A DNA stretch of 64,000 nucleotides from Stenotrophomonas maltophilia (GCF_002799245.1 NZ_NEQV01000002.1:558001-622000), one strand, 5' to 3'; positions 1 to 11,116 are shown, counted from the first letter of the stretch. Notes: generated by a model not told the origin, from the sequence alone. Made by a program: numbers and translations.

Positions 1-587
1 CGCAGCAGGGGCAGGGTGGGGCCGAGCGCCTGCATGCGGCGCGGGAACATGTAGTCCAGCCCGCTCAGCAACTGGAACAGCGACAGATCCACGTAGGAAT
101 GCTCGCGCAGTGCATGGCGACCGCCGTTGGCGGCCAGCACCTGCTCGAAGTAACCGAGGAACTTCGGCAGCCGCTCGCTGCGCAGCGACGTGGCACGTGC
201 CCTGGCTTCGGTCTTCTGTTCCTCGTAGTACTTCGAGGCAGCGATCGGGTGGTGGGTGTCATGCACCTCGGCCACCAGGTCGGCGATGGTCAGCTGCAGT
301 TGCAGCGCCTGCATCCGCCGTGAGGCCGCCTGCGGCACCAGGTCCAGGGTCGGGCCGAGATAGTCCAGGATCGCCGCGACCTGTGCGATGACCTGGCGGC
401 CCGCCTTCAGGAATGGGGGAGCGAAGGGATGTGCACCTTCGCGGCTGCCATCGAGGAACGGCTGCATTACCGCGTCGCCGTGCACCCGCGCCATGTCGAT
501 GTAGTCGGCGCCGGCATCTTCCAGCGCCAGCCGCACGAACTCGCCACGGCCCTGGATGCCGGTCCAGTAATACAGCGCGTACTGCAT
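1..587 (-). CDS. Glutathione S-transferase family protein (3' end cut by window edge)
   Basis: About 195 residues are visible, starting MQYALYYWTGIQGRGEFVRL. The C-terminus lies beyond the left edge. The N-terminal strand-helix with the aromatic pair and the GRGEFVRLALEDAG stretch fits the thioredoxin-like domain of sigma-type or related GSTs, which bind glutathione. The remainder is helical, as in the GST C-terminal domain. A cytosolic glutathione-dependent detoxification enzyme is the likely role, but the substrate cannot be told. The ATG at 587 was chosen because the protein begins at the first beta-strand of the fold. It is divergent from the next gene. Family assignment is by sequence pattern recognition only. 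Confidence 0.72.
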   Translation of the reverse strand, partial: MQYALYYWTGIQGRGEFVRLALEDAGADYIDMARVHGDAVMQPFLDGSREGAHPFAPPFLKAGRQVIAQVAAILDYLGPTLDLVPQAASRRMQALQLQLTIADLVAEVHDTHHPIAASKYYEEQKTEARARATSLRSERLPKFLGYFEQVLAANGGRHALREHSYVDLSLFQLLSGLDYMFPRRMQALGPTLPLL

Positions 588-759
588 GGCAGTGCCTCCA
601 CAGGACAGGATGCACAGCGTCGCGCCGGTTGCGCAAAGCGGGCGTGAGTGCGGCCTTCCCGCAGGCCTCAACCCGAACGGCAGCGGAACAGGCGGGGAAC
701 CGGCCCGAATCAGTGGGGTCACACCTTGTCCATGCAGGAGAACAACGAGGGACTGCATC

Positions 760-1581
760 ATGCAGAGTGGAAAGGCGGTATGGCCCTGGGTGCTGGGCGT
801 GGTGGTGATTGGTGGCGCGGGTGGCTGGTTGTTCCGCGATCAGCTGAAGAGCCTGGCCGACGGTGTTTCAGTGCCGGTGCAATCAACCCCTGCCAGTACC
901 AGCGCACCGCCACAGCCGAAGGCGGCGGCAGAACCCGCGCCAGCACCACCCCCGATCAGGCATCCGCTGGATGCCGGGGTTGCGGCGGATCCAGCGCTGC
1001 CGAAGCTGGCTGACAGCGATGCCGCTGCCTGGGGCGCATTGAGCCAGCTGTTCCAGGGCGAGGGGCCGCTGACCCTGCTGCTGCGCGATCACCTGGTCCA
1101 GCGCCTGGTCACCCAGGTCGACAACCTGGACAAGCCCAGCGTGCCGCCGACCGCGCTGGCCGCTCGGCCGCTGCCGGGCAGCCTGCAGGTCGAGCCGGGC
1201 GAGGGCGGGGAACGCATCGCCGCAGGCAACGCGGCGCGCTATGCGCCCTACGTGCAGGCGTTCACTGCGCTCGACCCTGCGGCAACCGCCACGACCTACA
1301 AGCGTTTCTACCCGCTCATCCAGCAGGCTTATGTCGACCTGGGCCGGCCCGAAGGCTATTTCAACGATCGCCTGGTGGCGGTGATCGACCATCTGCTGGA
1401 CACCCCGGAACTGGCGCAGGTGCCGCTGGTGCAGCGCGATGAGCGCGGTCGCTACCGCTTCGTCGACCCCACCCTGCAGTCGCGCTCGATCGGCCAGAAG
1501 GCCCTGCTGCGCATGGACGTGTCCCAGGCACGGGCGGTGAAGCAGCAGCTGCGGGCCATCCGCAGCGCGATCACGCGCTGA
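760..1581 (+). CDS. DUF3014 domain membrane-anchored protein
   Basis: A protein of 273 aa starting MQSGKAVWPWVLGVVVIGGAG. It has one N-terminal transmembrane segment (about residues 7-23), then a Pro/Ala-rich linker (about 40-70), then a globular part. That part contains LLRDHLVQRLVTQVDNL and a YAPYVQAFTALDP segment typical of the DUF3014 family, whose function is unknown. The ATG at 760 follows a GAGGG motif 8 bases upstream. An in-frame extension to 586 would place coding sequence before the membrane anchor and is rejected. It probably faces the periplasm with its C-terminal domain. It appears monocistronic. Confidence 0.75.
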   Translation: MQSGKAVWPWVLGVVVIGGAGGWLFRDQLKSLADGVSVPVQSTPASTSAPPQPKAAAEPAPAPPPIRHPLDAGVAADPALPKLADSDAAAWGALSQLFQGEGPLTLLLRDHLVQRLVTQVDNLDKPSVPPTALAARPLPGSLQVEPGEGGERIAAGNAARYAPYVQAFTALDPAATATTYKRFYPLIQQAYVDLGRPEGYFNDRLVAVIDHLLDTPELAQVPLVQRDERGRYRFVDPTLQSRSIGQKALLRMDVSQARAVKQQLRAIRSAITR

Positions 1582-1684
1582 GCCCGGCCACCGCGCGGAA
1601 CTGATCGGGATCAACGCGCCGACCACACCCGCTCCGGCATGCTGGCCGCAGGCTGACTGGCCTCGGGGTGCAGTCGCAGCCACC

Positions 1685-1712
1685 CTTGAAACCGGGTGGG
1701 GCAACCGCATCT
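1685..1712 (+). promoter_or_regulatory. Heat-shock (sigma-32-like) promoter of clpB
   Basis: CTTGAAA (1685-1691), 13-base spacer, CCGCATCT (1705-1712). This is close to the RpoH consensus CTTGAAA-N11-16-CCCCATNT. It lies 51 bases before the clpB start, as expected for an RpoH-controlled chaperone gene. No experimental evidence. Confidence 0.7.
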
Positions 1713-1762
1713 TTCCAGCATCGCCGGCGCGGGCCGGCCCTGATGACCGATGAGGATTCGCA

Positions 1763-4348
<2,586 letters not shown>

Positions 4349-4354
4349 ATCACC

Positions 4355-4386
4355 ACGGGGCGCTGCATGACCGCAGCGCCCCGTTT
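4355..4386. terminator. Terminator hairpin between convergent clpB and mipA-like gene
   Basis: Perfect 12-bp arms ACGGGGCGCTGC / GCAGCGCCCCGT around a 6-base loop, followed by a short T run. It lies between two convergent genes and so can serve both strands. Confidence 0.7.
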
Positions 4387-4421
4387 GCCGCCGGTCGTGC
4401 CGGGGCATGCCCGGCGATCAC

Positions 4422-5222
4422 TCAGAAGCGGTGCGTGTAACCGCTCATCAGCCCGAACTGGTTGGGCTTCTGCACGATCGGGCTGTCGGCCGCATCGCCG
4501 AGCAGGCGCGTGCCTTCGGCCGAGATGTACCAGTTGCCATTGCGGCCCACGCGATGGCTCCACTTCAAGCCGACACCGGCGCTGACCAGGCCGGCCTTGG
4601 GCTTGTGCTCGGCGAAGCCCGTGCGCGCGGCCTGTTCCGGGCTGACGCCGTACCAGGTCTGCATGTAGCCACGGTTGCCGTAGTCGGTGGAGACGCTGCC
4701 GCTGACCACGCCGCCGGCCAGATCGAACAGCGGCATTGTCAGGTTCAGGTGGATCTGCTGGGTGGCCAGGCCGTTCTCGGCCTTGTCCTCGTCCTTGCGG
4801 GTGAACTGCCAGGAGCCGCTCAGCACGGCTTCGCCCAGCGTATAACCAGCCGAGAGACCGACCAGGGGACGGGTATCGATATCGCCCATGCCGCGCAGGA
4901 AGTCCGAACCGCCGAGCAGGGAATCCTTGTCCTTGCGGATGCCGCTGGCACCGACATAGGCGCGCACACGGGTGTGCTCGCCGAGGGTGGTGCCCCAGCC
5001 GATGCCACTGGTGCCCAGAAACCACCCGCCCGGCGAGCTGACATCGAAGGACAGCGAAGGTGTCGCTCGATACTCATCGCTGCCGCTGTAGCGCGGCGTC
5101 ACGCCACCACCGGAGGCGAGCTCGAAGGTCCAGTGGTCATCCTTGGCGTGGGCGATCGGGGCGGCGAACAGCGGCAACAGGGCCAGGCAGAGCAGGGCGG
5201 GGGAACGGCGAAGCTGGGACAT
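4422..5222 (-). CDS. MipA/OmpV family outer membrane protein
   Basis: A 266-aa protein. The signal peptide ends near PIAHA. The mature part has alternating amphipathic beta segments, a GGGVTPRYSGSDEYRATPSLSF start and a C-terminal Phe (GYTHRF), as in MipA/OmpV barrels. MipA of E. coli is a scaffold for murein enzymes, while other members are stress- or antibiotic-induced porin-like proteins, so the precise role is uncertain. The ATG at 5222 is preferred over an upstream TTG at 5237. It lies 140 bases downstream of a two-component system on the same strand. A candidate response-regulator site lies in the gap, so it is a likely target of that system. Confidence 0.82.
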   Translation of the reverse strand: MSQLRRSPALLCLALLPLFAAPIAHAKDDHWTFELASGGGVTPRYSGSDEYRATPSLSFDVSSPGGWFLGTSGIGWGTTLGEHTRVRAYVGASGIRKDKDSLLGGSDFLRGMGDIDTRPLVGLSAGYTLGEAVLSGSWQFTRKDEDKAENGLATQQIHLNLTMPLFDLAGGVVSGSVSTDYGNRGYMQTWYGVSPEQAARTGFAEHKPKAGLVSAGVGLKWSHRVGRNGNWYISAEGTRLLGDAADSPIVQKPNQFGLMSGYTHRF

Positions 5223-5330
5223 GGAAACTCTCGGCAATGGGAGGAAAGCAGCGCGCGCATCCGGCGAGTGCTGCAGGGTCGCTAGCGTGGCGATACGCCG
5301 GCGACCGATCCGTCCGCAGTTGTGCGGGAG

Positions 5331-5350
5331 TTGTAATCAACTGTAATCGC
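5331..5350. promoter_or_regulatory. Candidate response-regulator binding site (tandem TGTAATC)
   Basis: TGTAATC occurs twice with an exact 10-base period (GATTACA on the minus strand). It sits between the sensor kinase stop and the mipA-like gene. Direct repeats at one helical turn are typical of OmpR/RstA-family sites. This is inference from spacing and context only. Confidence 0.45.
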
Positions 5351-5362
5351 GCACCGGCACGT

Positions 5363-6652
5363 TCAGCTCGCAGCCAGCGGCCAGTGCATTTCCAGGCGTG
5401 CGCCGCCGAGGGTGGCGCGACCGATCCGCAGCTCGCCCTGGTGGCGTGCGGCAATGCGGCCGACGATCGCCAGGCCCAGGCCGAAGCCGCCGGTATCACG
5501 GCTGCGGCTGTCATCCAGGCGGGTGAACGGGCGGACCACCTTCTCGCGGTCGGCCTCGGCGATGCCGGGGCCGTCGTCGTCCACCCGCAGGCAGGCGCGT
5601 CCGCCCACGCCCACCAGCGACACTTCCACCTGCGAGCGCGCGTGGCGCAGCGCATTGCCGACCAGGTTGCTCAGTGCCAACTGCAGCAGCCGTGGCTCGG
5701 CATCCACCCGCGGCAGGGCGCTGGGCAGCACGCGCAGCACCAGGCCGGCACGCTCGGCATCGCGGCGGGCATCGGCCAGGCAGGCCTGCAGCCAGTCGTT
5801 GGCTTCAATCCGCTGCATCGGTTCGCCCTCGCCGGGATGCTCCAGCCGTTCGTAGGCCAGCAGTTCGCTGACCAGCCGGTTGAGCTCGGCGAGGTCGCCG
5901 TGCAGGCCTTGTGCCAGGCGTGCACGGCGCGCGGGGTCATCGCTGTCCTGCATCAGGTCCAGGCCGAAGGCCATGCGTGCGATGGGCGTGCGCAGTTCGT
6001 GCGAAATGGCATGGGTGAGTTCGCGTTGTCGCTGCACCAGTTCGGCCACGCGTGCGGCCATGCGGTTGGAGTGGTCGACGATGACCCGGATCTGCGAGCG
6101 TGGCGAAACCTGCGCGCGTGCCTGCAGATCGCCCGAACCGATGCGGTCGGCGTGCCGGCGCAGCGCTTCCAGGTCACGCCAGAGCAGGCGCACCCAGGCA
6201 TACAGGCAGGCGCCGACCAGCAGCAGGATGCTGAGGTAGGCCGCGATGGTCATGTGCGTTTTCATCCGCACTTCGCCGGGCAGGCGCAGATGCAGCCAGC
6301 GGCCCGTCGCGCCGTCGATGGGCAACAGGATCTGCTGGTACTGGTCACGCACGATGAACCCCTGCGTGCGCAGGGTTGCCTGCTCCCTTGCGTCGAGCGC
6401 GGGCGGTGTATCGAGCAGGCTCAGGCGGATGCCATAGTGCGGCTGCCACCGGCGCAGGCGCTCACGCTGCTGTGCAGCGTCCAATCCCTCCAGGCCCGTG
6501 CGCAGCGCGTACACCTGGCCGCGCACCTGCTGGGCAAAGACCCGATCCTGTACCGGCGTGTAGATCCCATCCAGAAGGTGGTTGAGCAGGAATACCGAGG
6601 CCAGGAAGCAGGCACTGGTAAGCAGCCACAGCCACAGGAACAGCCGCTTCAT
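5363..6652 (-). CDS. rstB: RstB-like sensor histidine kinase
   Basis: A 429-aa inner-membrane kinase. It has TM1 (about 6-26), a short periplasmic sensor (about 27-132), TM2 (about 133-153), a HAMP linker, an H-box HAISHELRTPIARM (His near 213), and an ATPase domain with an N-box (NLVGNALRHA), DDDGPGI and a GFGLGLAIV glycine box. The H-box wording and the small sensor resemble E. coli RstB. Its ATG overlaps the stop of the upstream regulator as ATGA, so the two are translationally coupled. The stimulus cannot be told from sequence. Confidence 0.87.
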   Translation of the reverse strand: MKRLFLWLWLLTSACFLASVFLLNHLLDGIYTPVQDRVFAQQVRGQVYALRTGLEGLDAAQQRERLRRWQPHYGIRLSLLDTPPALDAREQATLRTQGFIVRDQYQQILLPIDGATGRWLHLRLPGEVRMKTHMTIAAYLSILLLVGACLYAWVRLLWRDLEALRRHADRIGSGDLQARAQVSPRSQIRVIVDHSNRMAARVAELVQRQRELTHAISHELRTPIARMAFGLDLMQDSDDPARRARLAQGLHGDLAELNRLVSELLAYERLEHPGEGEPMQRIEANDWLQACLADARRDAERAGLVLRVLPSALPRVDAEPRLLQLALSNLVGNALRHARSQVEVSLVGVGGRACLRVDDDGPGIAEADREKVVRPFTRLDDSRSRDTGGFGLGLAIVGRIAARHQGELRIGRATLGGARLEMHWPLAAS

Positions 6653-7386
6653 TCCGACCAGGCCGCTGGATTGAACTGGTAGCCGCGCCCCCACACCGTC
6701 TTGATCCGCCGCGGCTCGCGCGCATCGTCGCCGAGCTTGCGGCGCAGCTTGCCGATGCAGACGTCAACGCTGCGGTCCAGGCCGTCGAAGCCGATACCGC
6801 GCACCGCCTGCAGGATCTGGTCACGCGACAGGATCTGCCCGGGCCGGCTGGCCAGCAGCCACAGGATCTCGAACTCGGTGGTGCCCACATCCACCGCCGC
6901 ACCGTGCAGGTGCACTTCACGCTGCATGCGATCGATCAGCAGTTGCCCGTGCATCAGCCGGCTGGGCGTGCCGGTGTTGCTGCTGCCATGGCGGCGGCGC
7001 AGCAGGGCGCGCAGGCGGGCCAGCAGCAGGCGTGGTTCGATCGGCTTGTGCACATAGTCGTCGGCGCCCGATTCCAGGCCCAGCACCTGTTCGATGTCGT
7101 CCTCGCAGGCGGTCAGCATCAGGATCGGTACGTCGGAGAAGCTGCGGATCTGCCGGCACACATCGATGCCACCGAGGCCTGGCAGCATCAGGTCCAGCAC
7201 CACCAGCTCTGGCGCATGCTGGCGGCAGGCCGCCCCGGCAAGGTCACCGCGGGCCACATGCTGCACGGCGAAGCCATGCTCGTGGAGGTAGTCGCTCACT
7301 AGTTCGGCCAGGCGACGGTCGTCCTCCACCAGCAGTACCGACGTGGGCGAGCGGCTGGCGGTGGGGGTCCAGGGGGATGGCTGCAT
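6649..7386 (-). CDS. rstA: RstA-like OmpR-family response regulator
   Basis: A 245-aa regulator. The receiver domain has acidic residues EDD (21-23), the phosphoacceptor Asp65 in VVLDLMLPG and a conserved Lys in YVHKP. The C-terminal winged helix ends with KTVWGRGYQF. It should be phosphorylated by the kinase encoded just downstream and bind tandem promoter sites. The ATG at 7386 has GGAGG 8 bases upstream. A TTG further out (7437) is rejected. The N-terminal 15 residues are a Pro/Ser/Thr-rich extension not usual in the family. Confidence 0.88.
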   Translation of the reverse strand: MQPSPWTPTASRSPTSVLLVEDDRRLAELVSDYLHEHGFAVQHVARGDLAGAACRQHAPELVVLDLMLPGLGGIDVCRQIRSFSDVPILMLTACEDDIEQVLGLESGADDYVHKPIEPRLLLARLRALLRRRHGSSNTGTPSRLMHGQLLIDRMQREVHLHGAAVDVGTTEFEILWLLASRPGQILSRDQILQAVRGIGFDGLDRSVDVCIGKLRRKLGDDAREPRRIKTVWGRGYQFNPAAWSE

Positions 7387-7566
7387 GGGTGGGGCCTCCG
7401 TGCCCGGGCAGGAGCGCCCGGCGGCGAAGCCTAGCAACGGCCCATGACGCCTGCCTGAATCGCGACCAACCTGATAACCGCCGGTACGGGCGTCATCGCC
7501 AGCGGCTTTCAGCGGCAGGCACTGGCTGGCCTATGGTGGCGGTTTCCCCGGATGGAGCCTGGTGCA

Positions 7567-8853
7567 ATGAGCAACCCGCAGTGGCAACTGGAAACCCTGG
7601 CCGTGCATGGCGGCTACCGTCCCGACCCGACCACCCGTGCGGTGGCGGTGCCGATCTACCAGACCGTGGCGTATGCGTTCGATGACACCCAGCACGGCGC
7701 CGACCTGTTCGACCTGAAAGTGCCCGGCAACATCTACACCCGCATCATGAACCCCACCACCGACGTGCTGGAACAGCGCCTGGCCGCACTGGAAGGTGGC
7801 ATCGGCGCGCTGGCGCTGGCCTCGGGACAGGCCGCGATCACCTATGCCATCCAGACCATCGCCGAAGCCGGCGACAACATCGTCGCCTCCAGTGCCCTGT
7901 ATGGCGGCAGCCTCAATCTGCTGGCGCACACGCTGCCGCAGTACGGCATCCAGGCGCGCTTCGCCGACCCGGCCGATCCAGCTGCGTTCGCCGCGCTGAT
8001 CGACGACCGCACCAAGGCGGTGTTCGTCGAATCGATCGGCAACCCGCGCGGGAATGTCACCGACATCGCCGCCATTGCCGGGGTTGCCCATGCCGCCTGC
8101 GTGCCGCTGATTGTCGACAACACGGTGGCCACGCCGTTCCTGCTGCGCCCGTTCGAGCACGGTGCCGACATCGTGGTGCATTCGCTGACCAAGTATCTGG
8201 GCGGGCACGGCAACAGCCTGGGCGGCGCCATCATCGACTCCGGCCGCTTCGACTGGGCCGCACAACCCAGGCGCTTTGCCCGCCTCAACCAACCCGACCC
8301 CAGCTACCACGGCGTGGTCTACACCGAAGCACTGGGGCCGGCCGCCTATATCGGCCGCGCGCGCGTGGTGCCACTGCGGAACACCGGTGCGGCGTTGTCA
8401 CCCTTCAATGCCTTCCTGATCCTGCAGGGCATCGAAACCCTGGCCCTGCGCATGGAACGCATCAACGCCAACGCCCTGGCCGTCGCGCAGTTCCTGAAGG
8501 CGCACGACAAGGTGGCCTGGGTGCGCTATGCCGGGCTGGCCGACGATCCGGAGCATGCCGCCGCACAGCGCTACCTCGGCGGGCATGGCTCGGGCGTGCT
8601 GACCTTCGGCCTGCCGGGCGGCCGCGAGGCGGGCGCGCGCTTCCTCGATGCACTGAAGCTGTTCACCCGCTTGGTCAACCTGGGCGATGCAAAGTCGCTG
8701 GCCACGCATCCGGCTTCGACCACCCATCGCCAGCTGGACGCGGCCGAGCTGGCCAAGGCCGGCGTCAGCGAGGACACCGTGCGGTTGTCGATCGGCATCG
8801 AGCACATCGGCGACCTGCGCGCGGACCTGGAACAGGCCCTGGCCGGGGCCTGA
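7567..8853 (+). CDS. metY: O-acetylhomoserine sulfhydrylase (PLP enzyme of the MetY group)
   Basis: A 428-aa Cys/Met-metabolism PLP enzyme. It starts with MSNPQWQLETLAVHGGY and has the family landmarks YTRIMNPTTDVLEQRLAALEGG, a D-N-T motif and the PLP lysine in HSLTKYLGGHGN (near 208). Length and the NPRGN segment fit O-acetylhomoserine aminocarboxypropyltransferase, which makes homocysteine from sulfide in the cytosol. A GGAG motif lies 9 bases before the ATG at 7567. An ATG at 7552 is possible but less well placed. It is divergent from the rstA-like gene. No SAM riboswitch was recognised in the leader. Confidence 0.88.
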   Translation: MSNPQWQLETLAVHGGYRPDPTTRAVAVPIYQTVAYAFDDTQHGADLFDLKVPGNIYTRIMNPTTDVLEQRLAALEGGIGALALASGQAAITYAIQTIAEAGDNIVASSALYGGSLNLLAHTLPQYGIQARFADPADPAAFAALIDDRTKAVFVESIGNPRGNVTDIAAIAGVAHAACVPLIVDNTVATPFLLRPFEHGADIVVHSLTKYLGGHGNSLGGAIIDSGRFDWAAQPRRFARLNQPDPSYHGVVYTEALGPAAYIGRARVVPLRNTGAALSPFNAFLILQGIETLALRMERINANALAVAQFLKAHDKVAWVRYAGLADDPEHAAAQRYLGGHGSGVLTFGLPGGREAGARFLDALKLFTRLVNLGDAKSLATHPASTTHRQLDAAELAKAGVSEDTVRLSIGIEHIGDLRADLEQALAGA

Positions 8854-8955
8854 TAGCCGCGCGCTTGGTCGTCATCGCCACAGGCGATCACCACCGGCGC
8901 CGCGATGCGCTACGGTGGAACTGCCTCTCCAAGGCGTGGCAACGTGGTGATCCAG

Positions 8956-8989
8956 ATCCCCGGTCGATGCGGGTCGACCGGGGATTTTT
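8956..8989 (+). terminator. Rho-independent terminator downstream of metY
   Basis: Perfect 12-bp stem ATCCCCGGTCGA / TCGACCGGGGAT with a 6-base loop, followed by TTTT and a T-rich stretch. It is placed about 100 bases after the metY stop. Confidence 0.82.
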
Positions 8990-8997
8990 ACGTTTTC

Positions 8998-9039
8998 GGG
9001 GTCAGATCCATTTTCCCGCAGGAAAACGGATCTGACCCC
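8998..9039. repeat. GGGGTC palindrome, copy 1
   Basis: Inverted repeat with outer arms GGGGTCAGATCC / GGATCTGACCCC, inner TTTTCC / GGAAAA, one mismatch and loop CGCA. It belongs to the same family as the copies at 11066, 21543 and 53120. Confidence 0.85.
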
Positions 9040-9051
9040 ATTTGCACCGCC

Positions 9052-9076
9052 GTGTCGACCAAGGTCGACACCCACC
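9052..9076 (-). repeat. REP hairpin, GTGG type
   Basis: On the minus strand the head GGTGG is followed by a hairpin with arms GTGTCGACC / GGTCGACAC. It has the same layout as the hairpins at the ends of the arrays near 30.2 and 38.7 kb. Confidence 0.65.
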
Positions 9077-9098
9077 AGCAGCAGCGGGAATTGTCGAA

Positions 9099-9200
9099 GG
9101 CGGGGTGGGTCCGGTTGCGGGGGCGTGAGCCGCATGGATGCGGCGACCGAGCCTACATGGATGTATTTACGGCGTCCCCCGCAACCGGACCCACCCCGCC
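9099..9200. repeat. Cloverleaf-like inverted repeat element
   Basis: Perfect 25-bp arms (9099-9123 and 9176-9200, beginning GGCGGGGTGGGTCC) enclose 52 bases. The enclosed part contains two further perfect hairpins, GCCGCAT-GG-ATGCGGC (9129-9144) and TACAT-GG-ATGTA (9154-9165). The element lies 93 bases beyond the 3' end of the Kef gene. It could be a small non-autonomous mobile element or a structured RNA. No open frame was recognised in it. Confidence 0.75.
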
Positions 9201-9293
9201 ATCCCACGGAATGCCAGCTTTTGCCGTTGCTGTTGCTTCGGCTGTTGCCGTCGCCTCTGCAGGTGCAGGGCTGCAAGCCCTGCCGCACACCCC

Positions 9294-10991
9294 TCACACC
9301 ACCGGAATGCTGTGCTGCCCCAGATTCCGGTACGGCGGCGTGGACATGATCATCTCCGCCAGCGAATAGGCCAGTTCACGCTCGGCCATCACCGTACCGT
9401 CGGCGCCGTGCTCCAGCAGATGCTTCACTTCGGCATCGCTGTGCGCACGCGCCAGCAGGGTCAGATCCGGATTGATCGCGCGCAGCTTGGCCAGCGCCTC
9501 ACCGGCCTCCAGCGGCTGCGGAATCGCCAGCACCGCGATCTTCGCGCGCTCCGGATGGGCCTCGGCCAGCACCCGGTCGGCGGCGGCACTACCACGGATC
9601 GCCGCAATGCCATTGGCATGCGCACGCTCCACGTGGTCCTTGTTGTCATCGATCACCAGCACCGGCACGCCGCGATCGCGCAGCACCTGCGCCAGTTCGC
9701 TGCCGACCCGGCCGTAGCCGATCACGATGGCGTGCGCGTCCAGATCACGCGACGGGCCGATGGCTTCTTCCGGCTCGGCCGGCTGCGGATGCTGTTCCTG
9801 CTTGGCCTGCCAGCGGTCGAGCAGACCGAACACCAGCGGGTTGAGCATGATCGATACCAGCGCACCGGCCAGTACCAGCGACTGGCCTTCCTTGGGCAGG
9901 ATCTGCAGGGCGACGCCGAGGCCGGCGATGATGAAGGCGAACTCGCCGATCTGCGCCAGGCTGGCCGAGATGGTCAGCGCGGTGCTGGTCGGGTGACCGA
10001 ACGCGCGCACGATGAAGAATGCGGCGGCCGACTTGCCGAACATGATGATCAGCACCGTCGCCAGTACCTGCCACGGGTGCTGGATGAGGATGTTCGGGTC
10101 GAACAGCATGCCGACCGAGACGAAGAACAGCACGGCGAACGCATCACGCAGCGGCAGCGAGTCAGTGGCGGCCTTGTGGCTGAGTTCCGATTCATTGAGC
10201 AGCATGCCGGCGAAGAATGCGCCCAGCGCGAACGAGACGCCGAACAACATGGCCGAGCCGAACGCCACGCCCAGCGCGATCGCCAGCACCGACAGGGTGA
10301 ACAGTTCGCGCGAACCGGTACCCGCGATGCGCTCCAGGATCCACGGGATGACCCGGCGGCCGACCACCAGCATCACCGCCACGAACAGGCCCAGCTGCAC
10401 GAAGGTCCAGCCGATGTCGGCCAGCACGCTGCCCAGCGAGTGCGATTCCTTGGCCGCATCGGGGCCGAACACACCGGCCATCACTGGCATCATCACCAGT
10501 GCCAGCACACAGGCCAGGTCTTCCACGATCAGCCAGCCGACCGCGATCTTGCCGCGCATCGTCTCCAGCAGGCGGCGTTCCTCCATCGCCCGCAGCAGCA
10601 CCACGGTACTGGCCGTGGCCAGGGAGAAACCGAAGATGACGCCGTGGATGGCGGGCCAGCCCATCAGCCAGGCAACACCCCAGCCAAGCAGGGTAGCGAC
10701 CGCGATCTGTCCGATGGCACCGGGGATGGCGATGGCCTTGACCGCCATCAGGTCCTTCAGCGAGAAGTGCAGGCCGACGCCGAACATCAGCAGCATCACG
10801 CCCAGCTCGGCCAGCTGGTTGGCCAGCGCCTGGTCGGCGACGAAGCCAGGGGTGAACGGGCCTACGCAGATGCCAGCAACCAGGTAACCGACCAGGGGAG
10901 ACAAGCGGAGCTTGTTGGCCAGCGCGCCGAAGATGAAGGCGAGCCCGAGGCCAACGGCAACGATGTTGATCAGGTCGGTGTCATGGTGCAT
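9294..10991 (-). CDS. Kef-type cation:proton antiporter with TrkA-N domain (YbaL-like)
   Basis: A 565-aa protein. About 12 membrane segments of the CPA2 exchanger family span residues 5-400, including LSPLVGYLVAGICVGPFTPGF near the N-terminus. They are followed by a cytosolic Rossmann RCK/TrkA-N domain beginning IVIGYGRVGSELAQVL (glycines from about residue 424). It probably exports K+ or another monovalent cation in exchange for protons and is gated by nucleotide or redox ligands. Length and architecture match E. coli YbaL more than KefB/KefC. No ancillary KefF/KefG-like gene is nearby. The ATG at 10991 begins MHHDTDLINIVAVGLGL, just before the first membrane helix. Confidence 0.87.
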   Translation of the reverse strand: MHHDTDLINIVAVGLGLAFIFGALANKLRLSPLVGYLVAGICVGPFTPGFVADQALANQLAELGVMLLMFGVGLHFSLKDLMAVKAIAIPGAIGQIAVATLLGWGVAWLMGWPAIHGVIFGFSLATASTVVLLRAMEERRLLETMRGKIAVGWLIVEDLACVLALVMMPVMAGVFGPDAAKESHSLGSVLADIGWTFVQLGLFVAVMLVVGRRVIPWILERIAGTGSRELFTLSVLAIALGVAFGSAMLFGVSFALGAFFAGMLLNESELSHKAATDSLPLRDAFAVLFFVSVGMLFDPNILIQHPWQVLATVLIIMFGKSAAAFFIVRAFGHPTSTALTISASLAQIGEFAFIIAGLGVALQILPKEGQSLVLAGALVSIMLNPLVFGLLDRWQAKQEQHPQPAEPEEAIGPSRDLDAHAIVIGYGRVGSELAQVLRDRGVPVLVIDDNKDHVERAHANGIAAIRGSAAADRVLAEAHPERAKIAVLAIPQPLEAGEALAKLRAINPDLTLLARAHSDAEVKHLLEHGADGTVMAERELAYSLAEMIMSTPPYRNLGQHSIPVV

Positions 10992-11065
10992 CGGCTCTCG
11001 CAGGAAATCGGGGGTGTCCCGATTTTCACCGATGAGGCCAGATACGGCAAACCTTAAATGCGAAT

Positions 11066-11106
11066 GGGGTCATATCCCTTTCCCGCAGGAAAAGGGATAT
11101 GACCCC
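11066..11106. repeat. GGGGTC palindrome, copy 2
   Basis: Arms beginning GGGGTCATATCCC and ending GGGATATGACCCC with loop CGCA and a one-base bulge. The internal sequence differs from copy 1 but the changes are matched in both arms. Confidence 0.85.
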
Positions 11107-11116
11107 ACCAGGGAGT

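Larger units (their letters stand above)
8854..9293. other. Repeat-rich intergenic region without a gene
   Basis: This 440-base gap between metY and the Kef antiporter holds no convincing coding frame. It contains a terminator, a GGGGTC palindrome, a GTGG-type REP hairpin and a large cloverleaf-like inverted repeat, each listed separately. Confidence 0.8.

Noticed and set aside
7440..7566. SAM riboswitch before metY
   Set aside because: I looked for a structured leader with a terminator/anti-terminator but saw no convincing conserved core.
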